A stretch of DNA of 64,000 nucleotides from the NCBI GenBank assembly GCA_036346355.1, contig CM070577.1, forward strand, positions 84,404,509 to 84,468,508, in the 5' to 3' direction. Each line of letters begins with the position of its first letter. The first letter of the stretch is position 1. A program made the position numbers and the translations under genes. Source of the stretch: Rhipidocladum racemiflorum (taxonomy: Eukaryota; Streptophyta; Magnoliopsida; Poales; Poaceae). A model generated the notes under the pieces. It worked only from the letters and a program-made list of their open reading frames with translations, was not told the DNA's origin and ran no database searches. Positions 10,635 to 23,108 of this stretch are shown one piece after another.

Positions 10635-13600
10635 TGTAACATCCCCATTTTCGGCTTTCCTGTCCAAAATTAACTTAAATTAATTAATTTAGAGATTTGG
10701 ATTTTCATTGTTGTTCTAATTATCCTGGCATCCTTATCTGTCCGAAAGTGAAATTTATTTCATTTTCATCTGGAAAATCATTATTTTAATCCAAATCAAT
10801 TCCTAATTCAATTTCCTCAGGCAATTCAAATATGAAAATCTCATATCAATTCAAAGACTCGTTCCAAACCTCATTTGGAATTCCAATCAAATTCCAAAAT
10901 CTTTCAAAATTCAAAATTCATCAATTCTCTGTAACGGGTCAAACCCATTAACCTATTACTATTCATCATCTTCAACCTCAAGCTCATGCACGGCAACTTG
11001 GCTACCTCTTTTTTCTTCTCTCATATCTTCCAAAATACTTCACCAAATCATGCGGGAGACGAAGCATTGCAAAGATCTTGATGAGAGGAATCAATTCCCT
11101 GCCGTTCCTCTCCCTAAATCCCGCCGAAACCATCATATCTAGCCTTCAAACCGAAATTATTGTCCAAAGCATAACTCAGCCGTTTCTAAACATTTTCACT
11201 TGCTTCCACTTCCTATAGTTGCGTCTCATCTCCCTCTACACCGTGCTCACCTTTGCCTGCTGCTCCCGCAACTCCTTCCTCTCCGAAGCTTGCGAAAACC
11301 ATCGTTGGACGTCATTCAAAGACGTCACCGAGCCAACTTTTGATTCGGTGAGTCAACTGAAGTTTCGTCCGCGTCACTTTGTGCGCATTGTTGCCATGAT
11401 CTAAAGTCCTCAAGAAATTTCAGATTTCGTCAAGAATTGACTCTAAATTTCGTGTTTGTTCGTCGTCAACCGAAGAGTTTGCGACCTTGATTGCTCTCAA
11501 TCCGGTAACATCTAATCCAATTCCTTTTAGCCATAGATTCATCTTGTCATGCTCTAGCGGTGCTCCCGTTGGTTTTGCAAAAAAAATCATCAATTTGATG
11601 CATTTCCCAAAACGAATGTCGTTCTGTCGCGCCGACCTACGGCCTCCCCATGGCCGCACCGCTTCCGGCCACCCCGTCGCCGGCCGCCATGCGCCCCACC
11701 CTCTCACCTCACCGCCCCCACCCCACCTCTTTGTTGCCGCCGCCCATGCCCGGCGGGCCTGCGCCAGGCGCCGTTCTGACCACTCCGGCCCCGGTGATCG
11801 GCCGGCTAGCCTCCCCACTGGCTGGCGCACCTCGCGCGACCTCGGCTGTCACCGCCTCGTGTCTCGGCGCCACTGCCCTAGTCCGCCCTGACCCCGGCGT
11901 TGCCGGCCCACCACCGCCCCATCCCGCTGCCGGCCACTGGCCGCCGAGCCCCCAACTCGTCGGCGCCTCCATGCGCAAGGAGGAGCAAGCTCCTCGTCTG
12001 TTTTGGCTGTGAAGAAGAACCTCAAGTCCATGATAGCCAGGTCCCACCGTCATAGAGAGAGGGAAATTCAGGAAATGGAGAAAAAGAAAGGATTCCTGGA
12101 ATATTCCTCGTTTTTCCAATTTTCAAACCGAGAGAATTCAAATGCTCATATCTTTGTCATACGAACTCCAAATTAATCCATTCATATTCCTAAATTCATC
12201 TAAATTCAATACCTTTTTTCCAGTACTAATTTTATAATTTTTAGATTTTATTTATTTGTGTTCTGTTTTGCGTGTAGCCGAAAGAGTCTGTCGAAGCCGC
12301 CGACACCGTCGCTGAGCATCAAGAGTTCGATACCTTTGCTGCTGGGGAAGGCAAGTCTCCTTGACGCACGTTGATCCTATGATTTATAACTGTTTTACAA
12401 CATGCATTGCTATTTACGTAAATGTGATGTTAAATATAGGTTGGTAGTTAATCCGAATTTGTTATCACCACCTTGATATTGAAACCCATGTTTATTTGTA
12501 ACCCTAAGATGCTGTGATATATTATGTTCATATTATGTTGTGATATATGTTGTTTAGTGCGCTAGAAGTGCTTAGTTGCGGAGTTGATTAAAATACCTAT
12601 GGATGGGATACTTTGAAACTATTGTTAAAACGTGTTTTTGAAGAATTGTAACAATGTATTTGGTGCTATAATTGCAAAGTAAAAATAAAATAAAAATGGT
12701 TTAGACTTAGGCGGAATGGTTTGTCTAATGGGTGCGGATGGAGCTCTAGTTATTATATGTGCGAGTAAAGTCAATTAGGGACCGACGCTTATGATTGCCC
12801 ATTCTAAGCACAACCGTACAATCACATGTCTAAATGGGTACAATCTGGCTAAATAATTTGTAATAATCTAACTTAGACTCGCCTGATGGTGGAATGTGGG
12901 TGCCGGATGGAGGCAAGTTATTTTTCTCACACGACGCAAGAGAGGGCTTCTGTACTAGGTGGATAGAACCCTAACAGTGGTGAAACCTTAGCGGGTGGAG
13001 TCGGGTTAGATTGTTGCATTGTAAAGGTCTTGTGTTGTTTTACTTTGTCACATGCCAAAGGAAGCATGTAATGCCCGACATCAAAAGTAAAATAACTCTT
13101 GTGGGTAAAGCTGCACACCTCTGCATATTGTAAAACTATTCGAATAGCCGTGCCTACGGTCAAGGGCAAGCAAAGAATGCTTTCATATTGGTAGACTTTG
13201 TTTTTGATTTTAAAACTGTGATTTTGGGATCCTAGAGTGGTTAGAACTCCCGGATGTGTTCCTGGCGGTTGGAGCAAGTCAGGTGGTTGGAATCTGATTT
13301 TAAGCCATGACGGATGGAGTCATGTGTTGGTTAATCTTGATATTTTAAAGTGTGCGGATAGAGCCTGTATACTAGTGTTGGTGGTTAGAACCTTCACTAG
13401 AATATTAAGTTATAAATAATGTTAAGTTGTACAAATAATTGTTAAAACTGCTTTGTAAAAATTAATATTAGTAATGTTTATTAAAATTTGGCTTTGAGCA
13501 AAAGAACCATATTAAGCCATCTTTGGAAAGCTCTGCATATTGCATCTTTTCCAGACTTGCTGAGTACGTTCATACTCACGTGCTACAATTAACATTCACC

Positions 13601-14573
13601 AGAAGCTTTTCAAGATGGCGAAGAAGACGGTGAGTTCTACACAGATGAGTTTGCTGAAGGCAGCCACGAAGACTAGGCACGCGTTCCCCCAGTTGTTTGC
13701 CTGTTTAATCATTCGGCTTTACCTTTTTCTTTTTGTTTCCGCTGCTGTAAGACTTAAGGTCTTGTGACCTGTTATTGTAATAAGTGGTCGTTTGGCCAAG
13801 TACTCTGTATTTATCTTTATATTTCATTCTTGACGGTTATGATACATCATTGTGAACTGTGTTGTCGATGATTGGAGAACGGGCTCCCGCCGAGCTTACT
13901 TGTTGAATGAGGGATCAACAGGGCCCCCCTCGTACGAGCAGGGGGAAACGTCCGGGGAATGCCAAGACGGGAGAAACACGTAGTGTTTATCCTGGTTCGG
14001 GCCTCTCACTGTCGAGATAACAGCCCTACTCCAATGTATTGTTTTCTGATGATTGGTCAAAAAAGAGAGTCTCTTTTTACAGGTGTTTTTCGGGGGGATT
14101 AAATACAGAGCCTCACGCTGTACCGAAGGTAACTACCCCCTAGATTTATGCCACGCTTCCATAACCATAGCGCCCACGATCCGGGGCCCTTGATCCGCGT
14201 AATTAATTTGAATTTCCGGTGCACCTGCCCTTGATTTCCGGCGGATTGATTGCCATCTTCCTTTCTAGTAGCAAGACCGGGTCCCCCGACCATCCACCCG
14301 GGTAACAGCGTGGCCTTCACAAGCATGGTTGCTCGTGATCGTCCGGTATAGTCGTAGGCGAATGGGTGGATACGCATGCTCGGAAGTTATATTGCTCGGA
14401 TGGTTTCCCGAGCATCTTCTGCTGGTGCTGTATGGTCGGTAGCCTCAGGATCTTCTGGGGGTACAACGGTCTTTTATCAGATAATCAACCCCCGACATGT
14501 GTATACTAGCTTTGATCTGGGACTAGTACAGAAATACACAGGGGAATCCGGATAGCTGATCTGGGGTCCCACA
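10635..14573 (+). mobile_element. Solo LTR of a gypsy (Del-like) element
   Basis: The LTR begins TGTAACATCCCC and ends GGGGTCCCACA. It is flanked by the 5-base duplication ACGTC (10630-10634 and 14574-14578). No internal region is present, so it is a solo LTR left by recombination between two LTRs. It shares end sequences (CTAGCTTT, GGACTAGTACAGAAATACAC) with the LTR at 662-3086 and with the minus-strand LTR at 54166. A 635-base second solo LTR sits inside it. Without that, its length is about 3.3 kb. A GC-rich segment (11630-11990) gives open frames on both strands that I do not consider genes. Confidence 0.92.
13863..14497. mobile_element. Nested solo LTR inside the solo LTR
   Basis: This insert has mirrored ends (TGTCG ... 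CGACA) and is flanked by the 5-base duplication TGTGT (13858-13862 and 14498-14502). Removing it together with one flank restores the host LTR order: GAACTGTGT followed by ATACTAGCTTTG, as in the LTR end at 3010. The length is 635 bases. The family was not recognised. The boundary evidence is strong. Confidence 0.88.
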
Positions 14574-14665
14574 ACGTCCTAAAAATTTTAAAAAATTTCG
14601 CATGCAAATACATAGAGGAAATACATGTTTTGGATCATGATACCGAGGCACTATGGTGCCCTAGG
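14574..14665 (+). repeat. TIR repeat family, copy 3 (right part)
   Basis: This continues copy 3 after the solo LTR, from ACGTCCTAAAAATTTT to GCACTATGGTGCCCTAG. Confidence 0.6.
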
Positions 14666-14763
14666 TAATTATACTATATATTTATGTGTATACATGTATG
14701 TATGTGTGTGTATATATGCATATGTGTATATATGTATGATGCATGTATATATAAATGCCAAAA

Positions 14764-15085
14764 TAGAATACTATGGTGTTAGGACACTATGATTTAAAAT
14801 ATGCGAATTCAAGCCAAATTCGGGTGTTTTTTTTTTTTTGAAAATTTCAGTTTTAGGGTATATACCTAACAATTCAAATGAAACACATACATTTGAAACA
14901 ATATAGGTTAATTCAAATATTTTGAATGAATTTAGATCACATGCTTTGCTGATTTATATATATAATCAACACATAACTACGATCAAACTACAATAAAAAA
15001 GCAAAAGTAGTTTGAATTTCAGTTTAAACTTGTTTAACTAGTTAGTAAACTAGTTAAACTTTTTCTCACGCGATACATACGATAT
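14764..15085 (+). repeat. TIR repeat family, copy 4 of 6 (3' truncated)
   Basis: It opens with ATAGAATACTATGGTG and contains ATCACATGCTTTGC and ACGATCAAACTACAATA, but stops near ACTTTTTCTCACGCGATACA without the closing TIR. Confidence 0.55.
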
Positions 15086-15089
15086 GAGT

Positions 15090-15310
15090 CAATACCGCTG
15101 GGAGTACATACCCATTATATATATACATCTAGGAGTACATAACTCTTTATATATATATATATATATGTATGTATGAGAGTACGTACATGCTCCCACTTCT
15201 CATACCTCTTGAACAAACAAGATGTACCTCTTTATCCTTTTGAGTGTATGTTAATAGTGATTATATTATACTCCAAAGTGCATTTCTAAAAATCTCATCA
15301 ATATCCACTT
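15090..15310. repeat. Dispersed AT-rich repeat related to 4775-5150, with (TA)n
   Basis: It shares GGAGTACATA, CCTCTTTATCCTTTTGAGT and TATACTCCAAAGTG with the inverted repeat at 4775-5150, and carries a TATATA run at about 15145-15165. Confidence 0.5.
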
Positions 15311-16000
15311 CTTCTAACATAATTTATGTAAACACGTTGTATTGAATCAACCGCCAATAGGACTTCAATATATGGTATACTTAACTAGTACAAAGTTGAA
15401 ATAACCTAAAGAATTATAACCTAGATAAAGTAGAGAAATAAGCAATTGAACATTAAGCAAGATGATTGCGAACAGTGCACACAAACCATAAGATTAAATG
15501 AATTACCATTCAATCCATAATACCAATTCAATTGTTAAAAAGAGTATGTAAAGAGTTAAGATTACAACCTCAAAGAATTTCAATTACAAGTTTACAACTG
15601 GATGTACCGATACATGAGGAAAAACTTAATTCTAAAACTGAAAAGAGTACAAGAATACAAAATAAAATATTGGTATCTTTAATCTTCCAATCCTCAACCT
15701 TCGATCCTACAATTAAATGGCATGCATATTAAAAATAAAATAATCAGTAGATTAGATAAACAAAGGAACTAAAGATTATTTAGCATTGCCGTTAGCCCAG
15801 TATTTTAAGTTATCGCTCAATGAGGTACCCTAAATTGTCCGGGGGCCAATTTGGCTTCTCTTGCGACTTAGATTGCATCATTCGGCAAATAGCAAACCTA
15901 ATAAGCTGTAGATACGCGTATTTGAAAACTATCGCGCGGTAGAAATAATTTAACCTCTGTAAAACAGTAAGAAGCTACAGTGAACAAGATAAGGTCAAAC
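15311..16000 (-). other. Left part of the older sequence split by the Tat element; probably a decayed minus-strand LTR
   Basis: This AT-rich, gene-free DNA continues at 29890 after the Tat element, as shown by the CACTG target duplication. The right part (29890-30973) read on the minus strand has a CT-rich leader, then a GC-rich block, then AT-rich DNA, like the gypsy LTRs elsewhere here. I infer an old LTR, but its ends are not defined. Confidence 0.35.
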
Positions 16001-16005
16001 CACTG

Positions 16006-16885
16006 TGACGAGTACCCATACCATGGGTACCCCCATCAGCCCGGAAGCACGAACGGGCTGACCTATCACGGCGGAGGCCCGGCACCACCGAAAGGTACTT
16101 GGGCCGCAGGGAACGAGCCCCGACCTGTGCGGGGCCGACCCCGGACGGTCGGCGGACTCCGGTTCCGGGCGGTCGGTATGCGCCGGCCGCCTAATTTTGA
16201 AGCTCAAGCTCCACACGCCAGTGTCAGGCGGCTGCCTTGTGCGCAGCGTCCCCTGACATCCGTACCAGGGTAGGCGGCTCCTTCCCAAGGCTGTCAGAAG
16301 AGCCACCGAAGAAGTCAAGCCCCCGTCCCGTCGCCTGGCACACCGCAGAGGAGTACGCCCACTCCCGAGGCCAAAGCAAAGTCAAGCGCCATTAAAGCCA
16401 CCGAGGCTGACAAGAGCACCACGCAACACGCCACCTCGACAAAGACTACGCAAGATCAGACGCCATGCAGAGCCACCAACCCTACCTCGGGACAGGCGAG
16501 GGTTGGCCGGACAAAACGAAGCTTGAGACCTCAAGGCGTGCAGACCCCTCTCCTCGTAGTCTTCCCAACTCCGTGTAACCTGCCTCCTCCGTCTATATAA
16601 GGAGAGGCAGGGCCAGAAGGAGGCGCGCGGAGAAAAGAAAGCGATCTCCTAGGTAGCCTCGACTCCTAGCGAAAACCTCAAGGGGATCGGACAGCCCGGC
16701 CGTCCGCCTCGCTGTACACCCCTTGTCCGTCTCCCAAAGATCAATACATTCACACCGCCTAACTGGAGTAGGGACATTCGGCCCGAACCAAGATACATCT
16801 TCGACTCCTTGAGTCGACCATTCGGGAGAGAGGCGCGCGACCCATCCGACCATAAATTCGTATTGCGGTGCACGAAACACCGGCA
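16006..16885 (+). repeat. 5' LTR of the Tat element
   Basis: It starts TGACGAGTACCCATACC and ends CGAAACACCGGCA, length 880 bases. It pairs with the 3' LTR at 29015-29884. The two differ mainly by single-base gains or losses in short G or C runs, plus some substitutions. It contains a TATA box at 16594. Confidence 0.92.
16594..16602 (+). promoter_or_regulatory. TATA box in the 5' LTR
   Basis: TATATAAGG in a CT-rich context (CTCCTCCGTC upstream) is the only good TATA box in the LTR and is conserved at 29580-29588 in the 3' LTR. It is the likely promoter for the genomic transcript, with a start about 30 bases downstream. Confidence 0.75.
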
Positions 16886-16887
16886 GT

Positions 16888-16905
16888 TGGCGCGCTGGTA
16901 GGGGC
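16888..16905 (+). other. Primer binding site of the Tat element
   Basis: TGGCGCGCTGGTAGGGG follows the 5' LTR by two bases. This TGGCGC..GTAGGGG form is usual in Tat elements (a tRNA primer, I think tRNA-Arg, from memory). The exact tRNA was not checked. Confidence 0.7.
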
Positions 16906-16958
16906 TCTCGCGGCGTCTTCACCGACATCCTCATCTTCGGTTCCCATTCTCCTCCTCG

Positions 16959-18798
16959 ATGGCTTCCTCCCACTACGTTTCGCCCGATGTCGAGGTGGAT
17001 CCGCCGGCGCCCTCGATTTCATCGTCACTACGGCGAGAGCTTGTCCTCGTCCTGCTGCCGTCCGGGACCGGACGCCCTCCGCAAGCCTGGATGCGATTGC
17101 TGACGTCCTCAGCAACCTCAGCCTCGAGGCCCCCGCGCAAGCCGCGCGGGCGGGCCCGTCGCGCGCCGGCACTACCCCCGGCAACATTGCCTACGGACTG
17201 CGGCGAGCGGCGACTCCACCCTCCACGAGCTCCCAACTCGTGGCCATGGCGATTCTGTGGCACGGCTTCCCTCCACGCCCCGCTCGCGGACCCCTCCAGC
17301 CATGGCTCGAGCGCCGACAAGGAGTGTCCCCCTCGAAGGGCCTACCCCCGCGACTGCAATATGACGGGTGCGGCGGAGCCATCCTCCACCCCGTTACCAT
17401 CGGGACCCGCCTCCGTAGCGGCGGGAGGAATCCCGGCGGGAAGACGGCGACGACAGCACCTGGCAACCGCTGACCTTGGCGGCAGCGAGGAGTTAAGCCG
17501 AAGGCCGAGCTCGATAAGCTCCAGGCGAATCGAGCGCCATCGGCCTAGCCCACCACCGACCTCGGCCAGCGCGCGCGCGTCAGTGCATCGACAATTGGTG
17601 AGGAAGCGAGCGACCTTCCGTTCTTCCCTCATGCCAACGAACATTGCGGCTGCGGCAATGCCGCCCGAGGCTGCTCGAGCCAACGGAGCCTCGCCAAGGC
17701 CACCTACCGGAACCTCCGGATCGGTAGAGCGTCTTGTCGTTCAAGACGCCCAAGGTTCTAGCTCCCGTGAACGGGCGCCACGCTGGCCGCTCCCCCTCAC
17801 AGGGCGGCGGAGCCAGCCAAGACGGCCCGCCCCACGAACTCCCCAGGCATCATACACCCGGTGCGCCATCGCTGGGGACAAGTATGATCTCCGCACCACC
17901 CTCGAGGCGCGAAGGAGAGCTACCGACGCGGCAACACCCTCGCAAGTCGCCGATAGCGGGCGACGCAACCATCCCGACCCAGGATTCGACGGTCCTGGGC
18001 CGCGCGCGTTCACCCGCCGTATCCGCAACGCCGACTTTGGCCGATTCGGGCTCGACCAACATAGCCAAGTACACGGGGCTACCAACCCGATGTCACGGTT
18101 AGAAGACTATCGGCTCGCTTGTCGGCTGGGGAAGCGACAGACGACTCCTTCGTTATCGATACCTCCCCATCTATCTTGCGGACTCGGCTCGAGCATGGCT
18201 CGAGTACCTGCCGCAGATACCATCGGCGGTGGGCCGACTGACGAACCTTTCGTCGGAAATTTCCAGGCACATACAAACGCCTGGCAACTCCTGGGACTGA
18301 AAAGCTGCAGCGGCGGCCAGGGAGACCCTCGGGACTACATCCGCCGCTTCTCCCAGCGGTGCAATGAGCTCCCGACATCCACGACGCCGGCGTCGTCGGC
18401 GTTCATCTACGGCACCACGTCGCGGCTCGTCCACAAGTTGGGGCTGCGAAGCCCGGACCACCAAGGAGCTCCTCGACATCGCCACCAACCACGCCTCCGG
18501 CGAGGAGACCGTGGGGGCCATCTTCGAAAGGAAGACGGCCCACAAGACAGCCAGCCTCGGAGCCGGCGCCCCCTCCGACCGCTCTAACAAAAGGAAGCGG
18601 AAGGGGAAGCAGGGCCGCGAAGGTCGAATGGTCGCCGCTGCCGACCGACCTGCCAAGCAGCAGGCTCGGCAGATGCCAGACCGATTCGAGAAGTTGATGG
18701 ATAGCCCGTGCCCGAACCACGACTATCCCGTCAAGCACAAGTATCGGGACTGCGAAGTCCTGAAGCGGTTTCTCTCCGGAAACCCCACGACGTCGTGA
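16959..18798 (+). pseudogene. Tat gag (frameshifted)
   Basis: Gag forms the capsid-like particle. A start MASSHYVSPDVEVDPPAP lies at 16959, with a second frame carrying LDAIADVLSNLSLEAPAQ. The capsid core is visible only by switching frame: IYLADSARAWLEYLP near 18165-18215, then GDPRDYIRRFSQRCNELP at about 18320-18375. The C-terminal end FEKLMDSPCPNHDYPVKHKY (about 18680-18740) is typical of Tat gag and runs to a stop near 18798. At least three frame changes are needed, so no single frame in this region is the real protein. The long 542-codon frame starting at 16959 is a composite of true and false segments. Confidence 0.8.
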
Positions 18799-18881
18799 GG
18801 TAAGGGGAAGAAGCGCGACCCGGCGTCCGACGCCGGGGCAAAGGGCGATGAGCCGGCCAATGAGTTCCCACAGCTCGACGG

Positions 18882-19556
18882 TTGCCTCATGATCTTCGGA
18901 GGGGAGGAGTGCTACGCCGACAAGCGGCAGTGGCTTCGCCCACCGAGAGGTCCACACGGCTACCCCGCCGTGCCCACCTACTGAGGTGGTCGAGTGCCCG
19001 ATCGCCTTCGGCCAGGACCGACCACCCGACCACATCCCGCACCGGGGCGCTACCGCTCGTCGTCGACCCCATCGTGGGGACGGCGCTGACCAAGGTCCTC
19101 ATGGGCGGCGGCGAGCCTCTCAACATCATGTATGTTGAGACCCTGGATGCCCTGAGGGTCTCGCTCGCCCTCCGGCCGAGCAAGGCGCCTTTCCACGGTG
19201 TCGTGCCAGGCCAACAGGCCCACCCCTCGGGCAGGTCGGCTGCCGTCACCTTTGGGAGCCCGGACAACTTCCGCACCGAGAGCCTCACTTTCGAGGTTGT
19301 GGACTTCCCCGGCTCCTACCACGCCATTCTGGGACGACCATGCTATGCGAAGTTCATGGCCGTCCCCAATTACACCTACCTCAAGCTGAAGATGCCAGGG
19401 CCGCAAGGAGTCATCACCGTGGCCACATCTTTCCAGCTCACCTACAACTGCGAGCGAAGCAGCTGCGAGCTGGCCTCAGCGGTCCTCGCTTCTGCCGAGC
19501 TCGCCCGGCTCGAGAGAAGGCCGGATCCGCCCCGACTCCAGCAAGTCGGGGACTAG
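18882..19556 (+). pseudogene. Tat aspartic protease domain (catalytic Asp replaced)
   Basis: Protease would cut the Gag-Pol polyprotein. The frame includes LNIMYVETLDALRVS, FHGVVPGQQAHPSGR, LTFEVVDFPGSYHAILGRPC and YAKFMAVPNYTYLKLKMPGP, all standard Tat protease landmarks. The active-site segment normally reads M-D-G-G-S before LNIMY; here it reads MGGGEPLNIMY (codons 74-84 of this frame, 19101 onward), with Gly in place of the catalytic Asp. The enzyme is therefore predicted dead. The frame closes at 19554-19556 just after the domain, before reverse transcriptase. Confidence 0.82.
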
Positions 19557-22500
19557 CTCTTTCAAGTCCGCGGAGGACACGAAGGAGGTCATTTGTTGAT
19601 CCCGAGGATCCCGCCAAGACCGTGCGGATCGGGGCCGCCCTCACCACCAAATAGGAAAGGCGCTCGTCGACTTCCTCCAAGCAAACCGAGACGTCTTCGG
19701 CAGAGACCTTCGGACATGCCAGGAGTCCCGAAGGAGGTCGCCGAGCACTCCTGAACATTCGACCGGGATCCGCACCGATCGCCCGGCGCTGCGCCCGTTC
19801 GACGAAGAGAAGCGACGGGCCATTGGGAAGAGATCGCCAAACTTTTGGCGCCCGGTTTTGTAAGGGAAGGTGCGTCACCCCGAGTGGCTCGCCAATCCCG
19901 TCCTTGTAAAGAAAAAGTCGGGGCAATGGAGAATGTGCGTTGACTACACGAGCCTCAACAAGGCCTGTCCGAAAGATCCATTCCCATTGCCTCGCATCGA
20001 CCAGGTCGTGGACTCCACCGCGGGTGTGAGTCCCTTTCCTTTTGGATGCCTACTCGGGCTATCACGGATTGCGATGAAGGAGTCCGATCAGCTCGCGACC
20101 TCCTTCATCACCCCGTATGGCTCGTACTGTTACGTCACGATGCCTTTTGGTCTGAAAAACGCAGGCGCCACGTACCAGCGATGTATGCAGACATGTTTTT
20201 CAGACCAAATTGGCCGTAACATCGAAGCCTATGTCGGCATTTACATCGTTGTCAAAACCGGGAAGGCCGATGACCTCATCACCGACCTGGAGGAGACTTT
20301 GCGAACCTCCGACGGTTTCGCATAAAGCTCAACCCCGAGAAGTGCGTCTTCGGGGTCCCCAAGGGCAAGTTGCTGGGATTCATCGTCTCCGAGCGCGGCA
20401 TCGAAGCCAACCGAGATAAGATCTCCGCTATCGCAAGGATGGGGCCAATCAACGATCTGAAGGGAGTTCAAAGGCTGATGGGATGCCTCGCGGCACTAAG
20501 TCGCTTCGTATCCCGCCTCGGCGAACGAGGGATGCCACTCTACAAGCTGATGAAGAAGTCCGACCACTTTTCCTGGACCAACGAAGCTCAGGAAGCCTTT
20601 AGTCGACTAAAGGCCTTTCTGACCTCACCTCCGGTCCTGGTCGCCCCGGAATCACAGGAGCCCTTGCTCCTCTACATCGCCGCCACGACTCAGGTCGTCA
20701 GTGCGGCACTTGTTGTGGAGCGAGCGGAGGAAGGCCGCGTTCTCAAGGTGCAGAGGCCGGTCTACTTCGTCAGCGAGGTGCTCTCCGAAACAAAGATCCG
20801 ATATCCTCAGATCTGAGATTCTTGTACTCGGTGCTCATCACCAAGAGGAAGCTTGCCCATTACTTCGATCGACACCCCATCTCCGTCGTAACCTCCTCAC
20901 CGCTCGGAGAAGTCGTCCACAACCGCGACGCTACCGGAAGGATCGCCAAATGGGCTCTCGAGCTCAACGGCCTCGACATATCGTACGTCCCCAGGACGGC
21001 GATCAAGTCCTGTGTCTTGGCGGACTTTGTCGCCGAGTGGACCGAGGCGCAAGTCCTGCGGCGGTCGAGGACCCGAATCTTGGGCGATGTACTTCGATGG
21101 GTCTTACACCAAGAACGGGGCGGCGGGGTCATCATCATCTCCCCACTCGGCAACAAACTCCGTGACGCCATACGACTACTCTTCGACGCCACCAACAATG
21201 TCGCCGAGTATGAAGCCCTCGTCAACGGCCTTCGGATCGCCGCCGACCTGGGCGCACGACGGCTCAACGTTCGCGGCGACTCCAAGCTGGTCGTCGACCA
21301 AGTGATGAAAGCCACCGAGCCCCGTGACGCTCGGATGGCCGCCTACTGCCTGGAGGTCCGCAAGCTCGAGGAGAAGTTCAAGGGTTTCGAGCTCCATCAT
21401 AGCTACCGACGCTATAACGGTGAAGCCGACTCCCTCGCCAACCTCGCCTCCGGAAAGGGCGGTTCCCTGGAATCTTCGTCTCCGACCTCAGCAGCCCATC
21501 AATCCGGTTGGATCCGAGTGCTGAGGGCGCCGCCGACCCCCCAAAGGCGGGCGGCCCCACTGATCTTCGGTCAGATGCCCACCCGCCTGGGTCGGACTTG
21601 GGCGTCCTGAGCATCGAAACCGACTGGAGGCGACCGTTTGTCGATCGATTGACAAACGGGTCGCTCCCCGCCGATACCACCGAGGCTCGGCGTCTCGCTC
21701 GGCGGGCTAAGTCTTTCGTCCTGATCGAAGGCGCCCTCTACAAGAGGAGCCCGTCCGGAATCCTTCGTGGCGCGTTCCGACCGACCAAGGGAAGCACCTT
21801 CTGCAGGACATCCACGACGGGGTGTGCGGGCACCATGCCGCGCCGCGGTCCCTGGTAGGAAAAGCCTTCCGACAAGGTTTCTACTGGCCGACCGCCGTAG
21901 CAGATGCGACCCAGATTGTCCGCACCTGCGAAGGATGCCAATTCTTCGCCAGGCAGACGCATCTTCCTCAAGAAGCCCGCAGACGATCCCCATCACATGG
22001 CCCTTCGCGGTTTGGGGGCTCGACCTAGTCGGACCCTTCAGAAAGGCGCCCGGGGGCTTCACTCACTTGCTTGTCGCCGTAGACAAGTTCACAAAGTGGA
22101 TTGAAGCAAAGCCATTGGCAAAGATCACATCGGCGCAGGCAGCAAGTTTCTTCCGCGACATTGTCTACCGGTTCGGGGTGCCCAACTCCATCATCACCGA
22201 CAACGGGGCCGATTCACGGAAAGGAGTTCCTCGAGTTCTGCGACAACTTCAACATCCGAGTTGTCTTGGGCGGCAGCGGCACACCTCGAGCCAACGGACA
22301 AAGCCGAGCGAGCCAACGGCATGATCCTCCAAGGACTCAAGCCGCGAATCTTCACCGATCAAGAAATTCGGCGGGACGATGGGCCGTAGAGCTACCGCTC
22401 GTGCGTTGGAGTCTGCGAACCACGCCAACCCGGCCGACCGGGTTCACTCCTTTTTCTTGGTGTTCGGGCGGAGGCTGTCCTCCCGACCGACCTTGAGTCT

Positions 22501-22852
22501 GGCGCACCAAGGGTGCAGAACTACAACAACAAGACGGCAATCGAGGAACAAAGAAGATGACCTCGACCGACTCGACGGCTCGAGACGTCGCGATCTTACT
22601 GATCGGCAAAATATCAGCGGCGCTGCGTCGCTACCACGGCCGACGGGTCCGCGGCCATTGCTCGTTAAGTCGGCGACTTAGTGCTGCGCCAAATCGATCC
22701 GCGAAGGACAGGCACAAGCTCTCCCGCTTTGGGAGGGCCCTTTCACCATCGCGGAAGTCCTCCGACCCGGCACTTTCCGCCTCAAGGACACCGAAGGGAA
22801 TCTCGTGACAAACGCCTGGAACATAGAGAAGCTGAGAAGGTTCTATCCATAG
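19557..22852 (+). pseudogene. Tat pol: reverse transcriptase, two RNase H domains, integrase (multiply broken)
   Basis: Reverse transcriptase shows WRMCVDYTSLNKACPKDPFP (19930-19990) and FGLKNAGATYQRCMQ (20148-20190). The YVDD active site is replaced by YVGI at 20230-20241. The first RNase H region (20650-21050) has [17 protein letters not shown], a break near 20816, then [18 protein letters not shown]. The second, archaeal-type RNase H (21080-21450) has [28 protein letters not shown] and [11 protein letters not shown], keeping its acidic residues but split near 21110. Integrase (21600-22860) has an HHCC region (FYWPTAVADATQIVRTCEGC), WGLDLVGPF, IITDNG and the third-Glu region near 22300. The C-terminus AWNIEKLRRFYP ends at the TAG 22850-22852. 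At least six frame breaks are present. Confidence 0.88.
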
Positions 22853-23108
22853 TCGGCCTCTCTCCTCTTTTTGTACCATGCGAAAAACACTCAAAGCTGC
22901 GGCAGTCGGACGACCGACCAAGTGGTTTTTTCTCTCTCTCGAACCTCTCTCGTTTTGCTGATCTAGAGCACTACGACCTCCGCCCCGAAAGCAGAGGTCC
23001 GGAAACTGTCCTCCTTCGATCACGTGCGAAAGAACGAGGGCTAGATCTCAACACAAAAAGAGAAGGAGCGAAAAGAGAAGAAAAGAGAAACCCGAACACT
23101 TTATTTAT
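22853..23108. other. Spacer after Tat pol
   Basis: Non-coding spacer between the pol stop and the first antisense frame. No motif recognised. Confidence 0.5.

Larger units (their letters stand above)
8471..12820 (+). repeat. Large direct duplication, copy 1
   Basis: This block matches 32640-38231 in the same orientation from GAAAAATCACTCC to ACAACCGTACA, by eye well above 90 percent identical. It carries the same ordered items: LINE-like tail, TIR element, two TIR repeats, and the left part of a solo LTR with the same upstream flank ACGTC. Differences are a 313-base segment present only here (9035-9347), a Helitron present only in copy 2, and scattered substitutions. The duplication therefore happened after the LTR inserted but before the Helitron did. 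Confidence 0.88.

Noticed and set aside
16959..18587. A 542-codon single frame as the Tat gag
   Set aside because: Only part of it matches gag; the IYLADSARAWLEYLP core is in another frame, so the frame is a composite.
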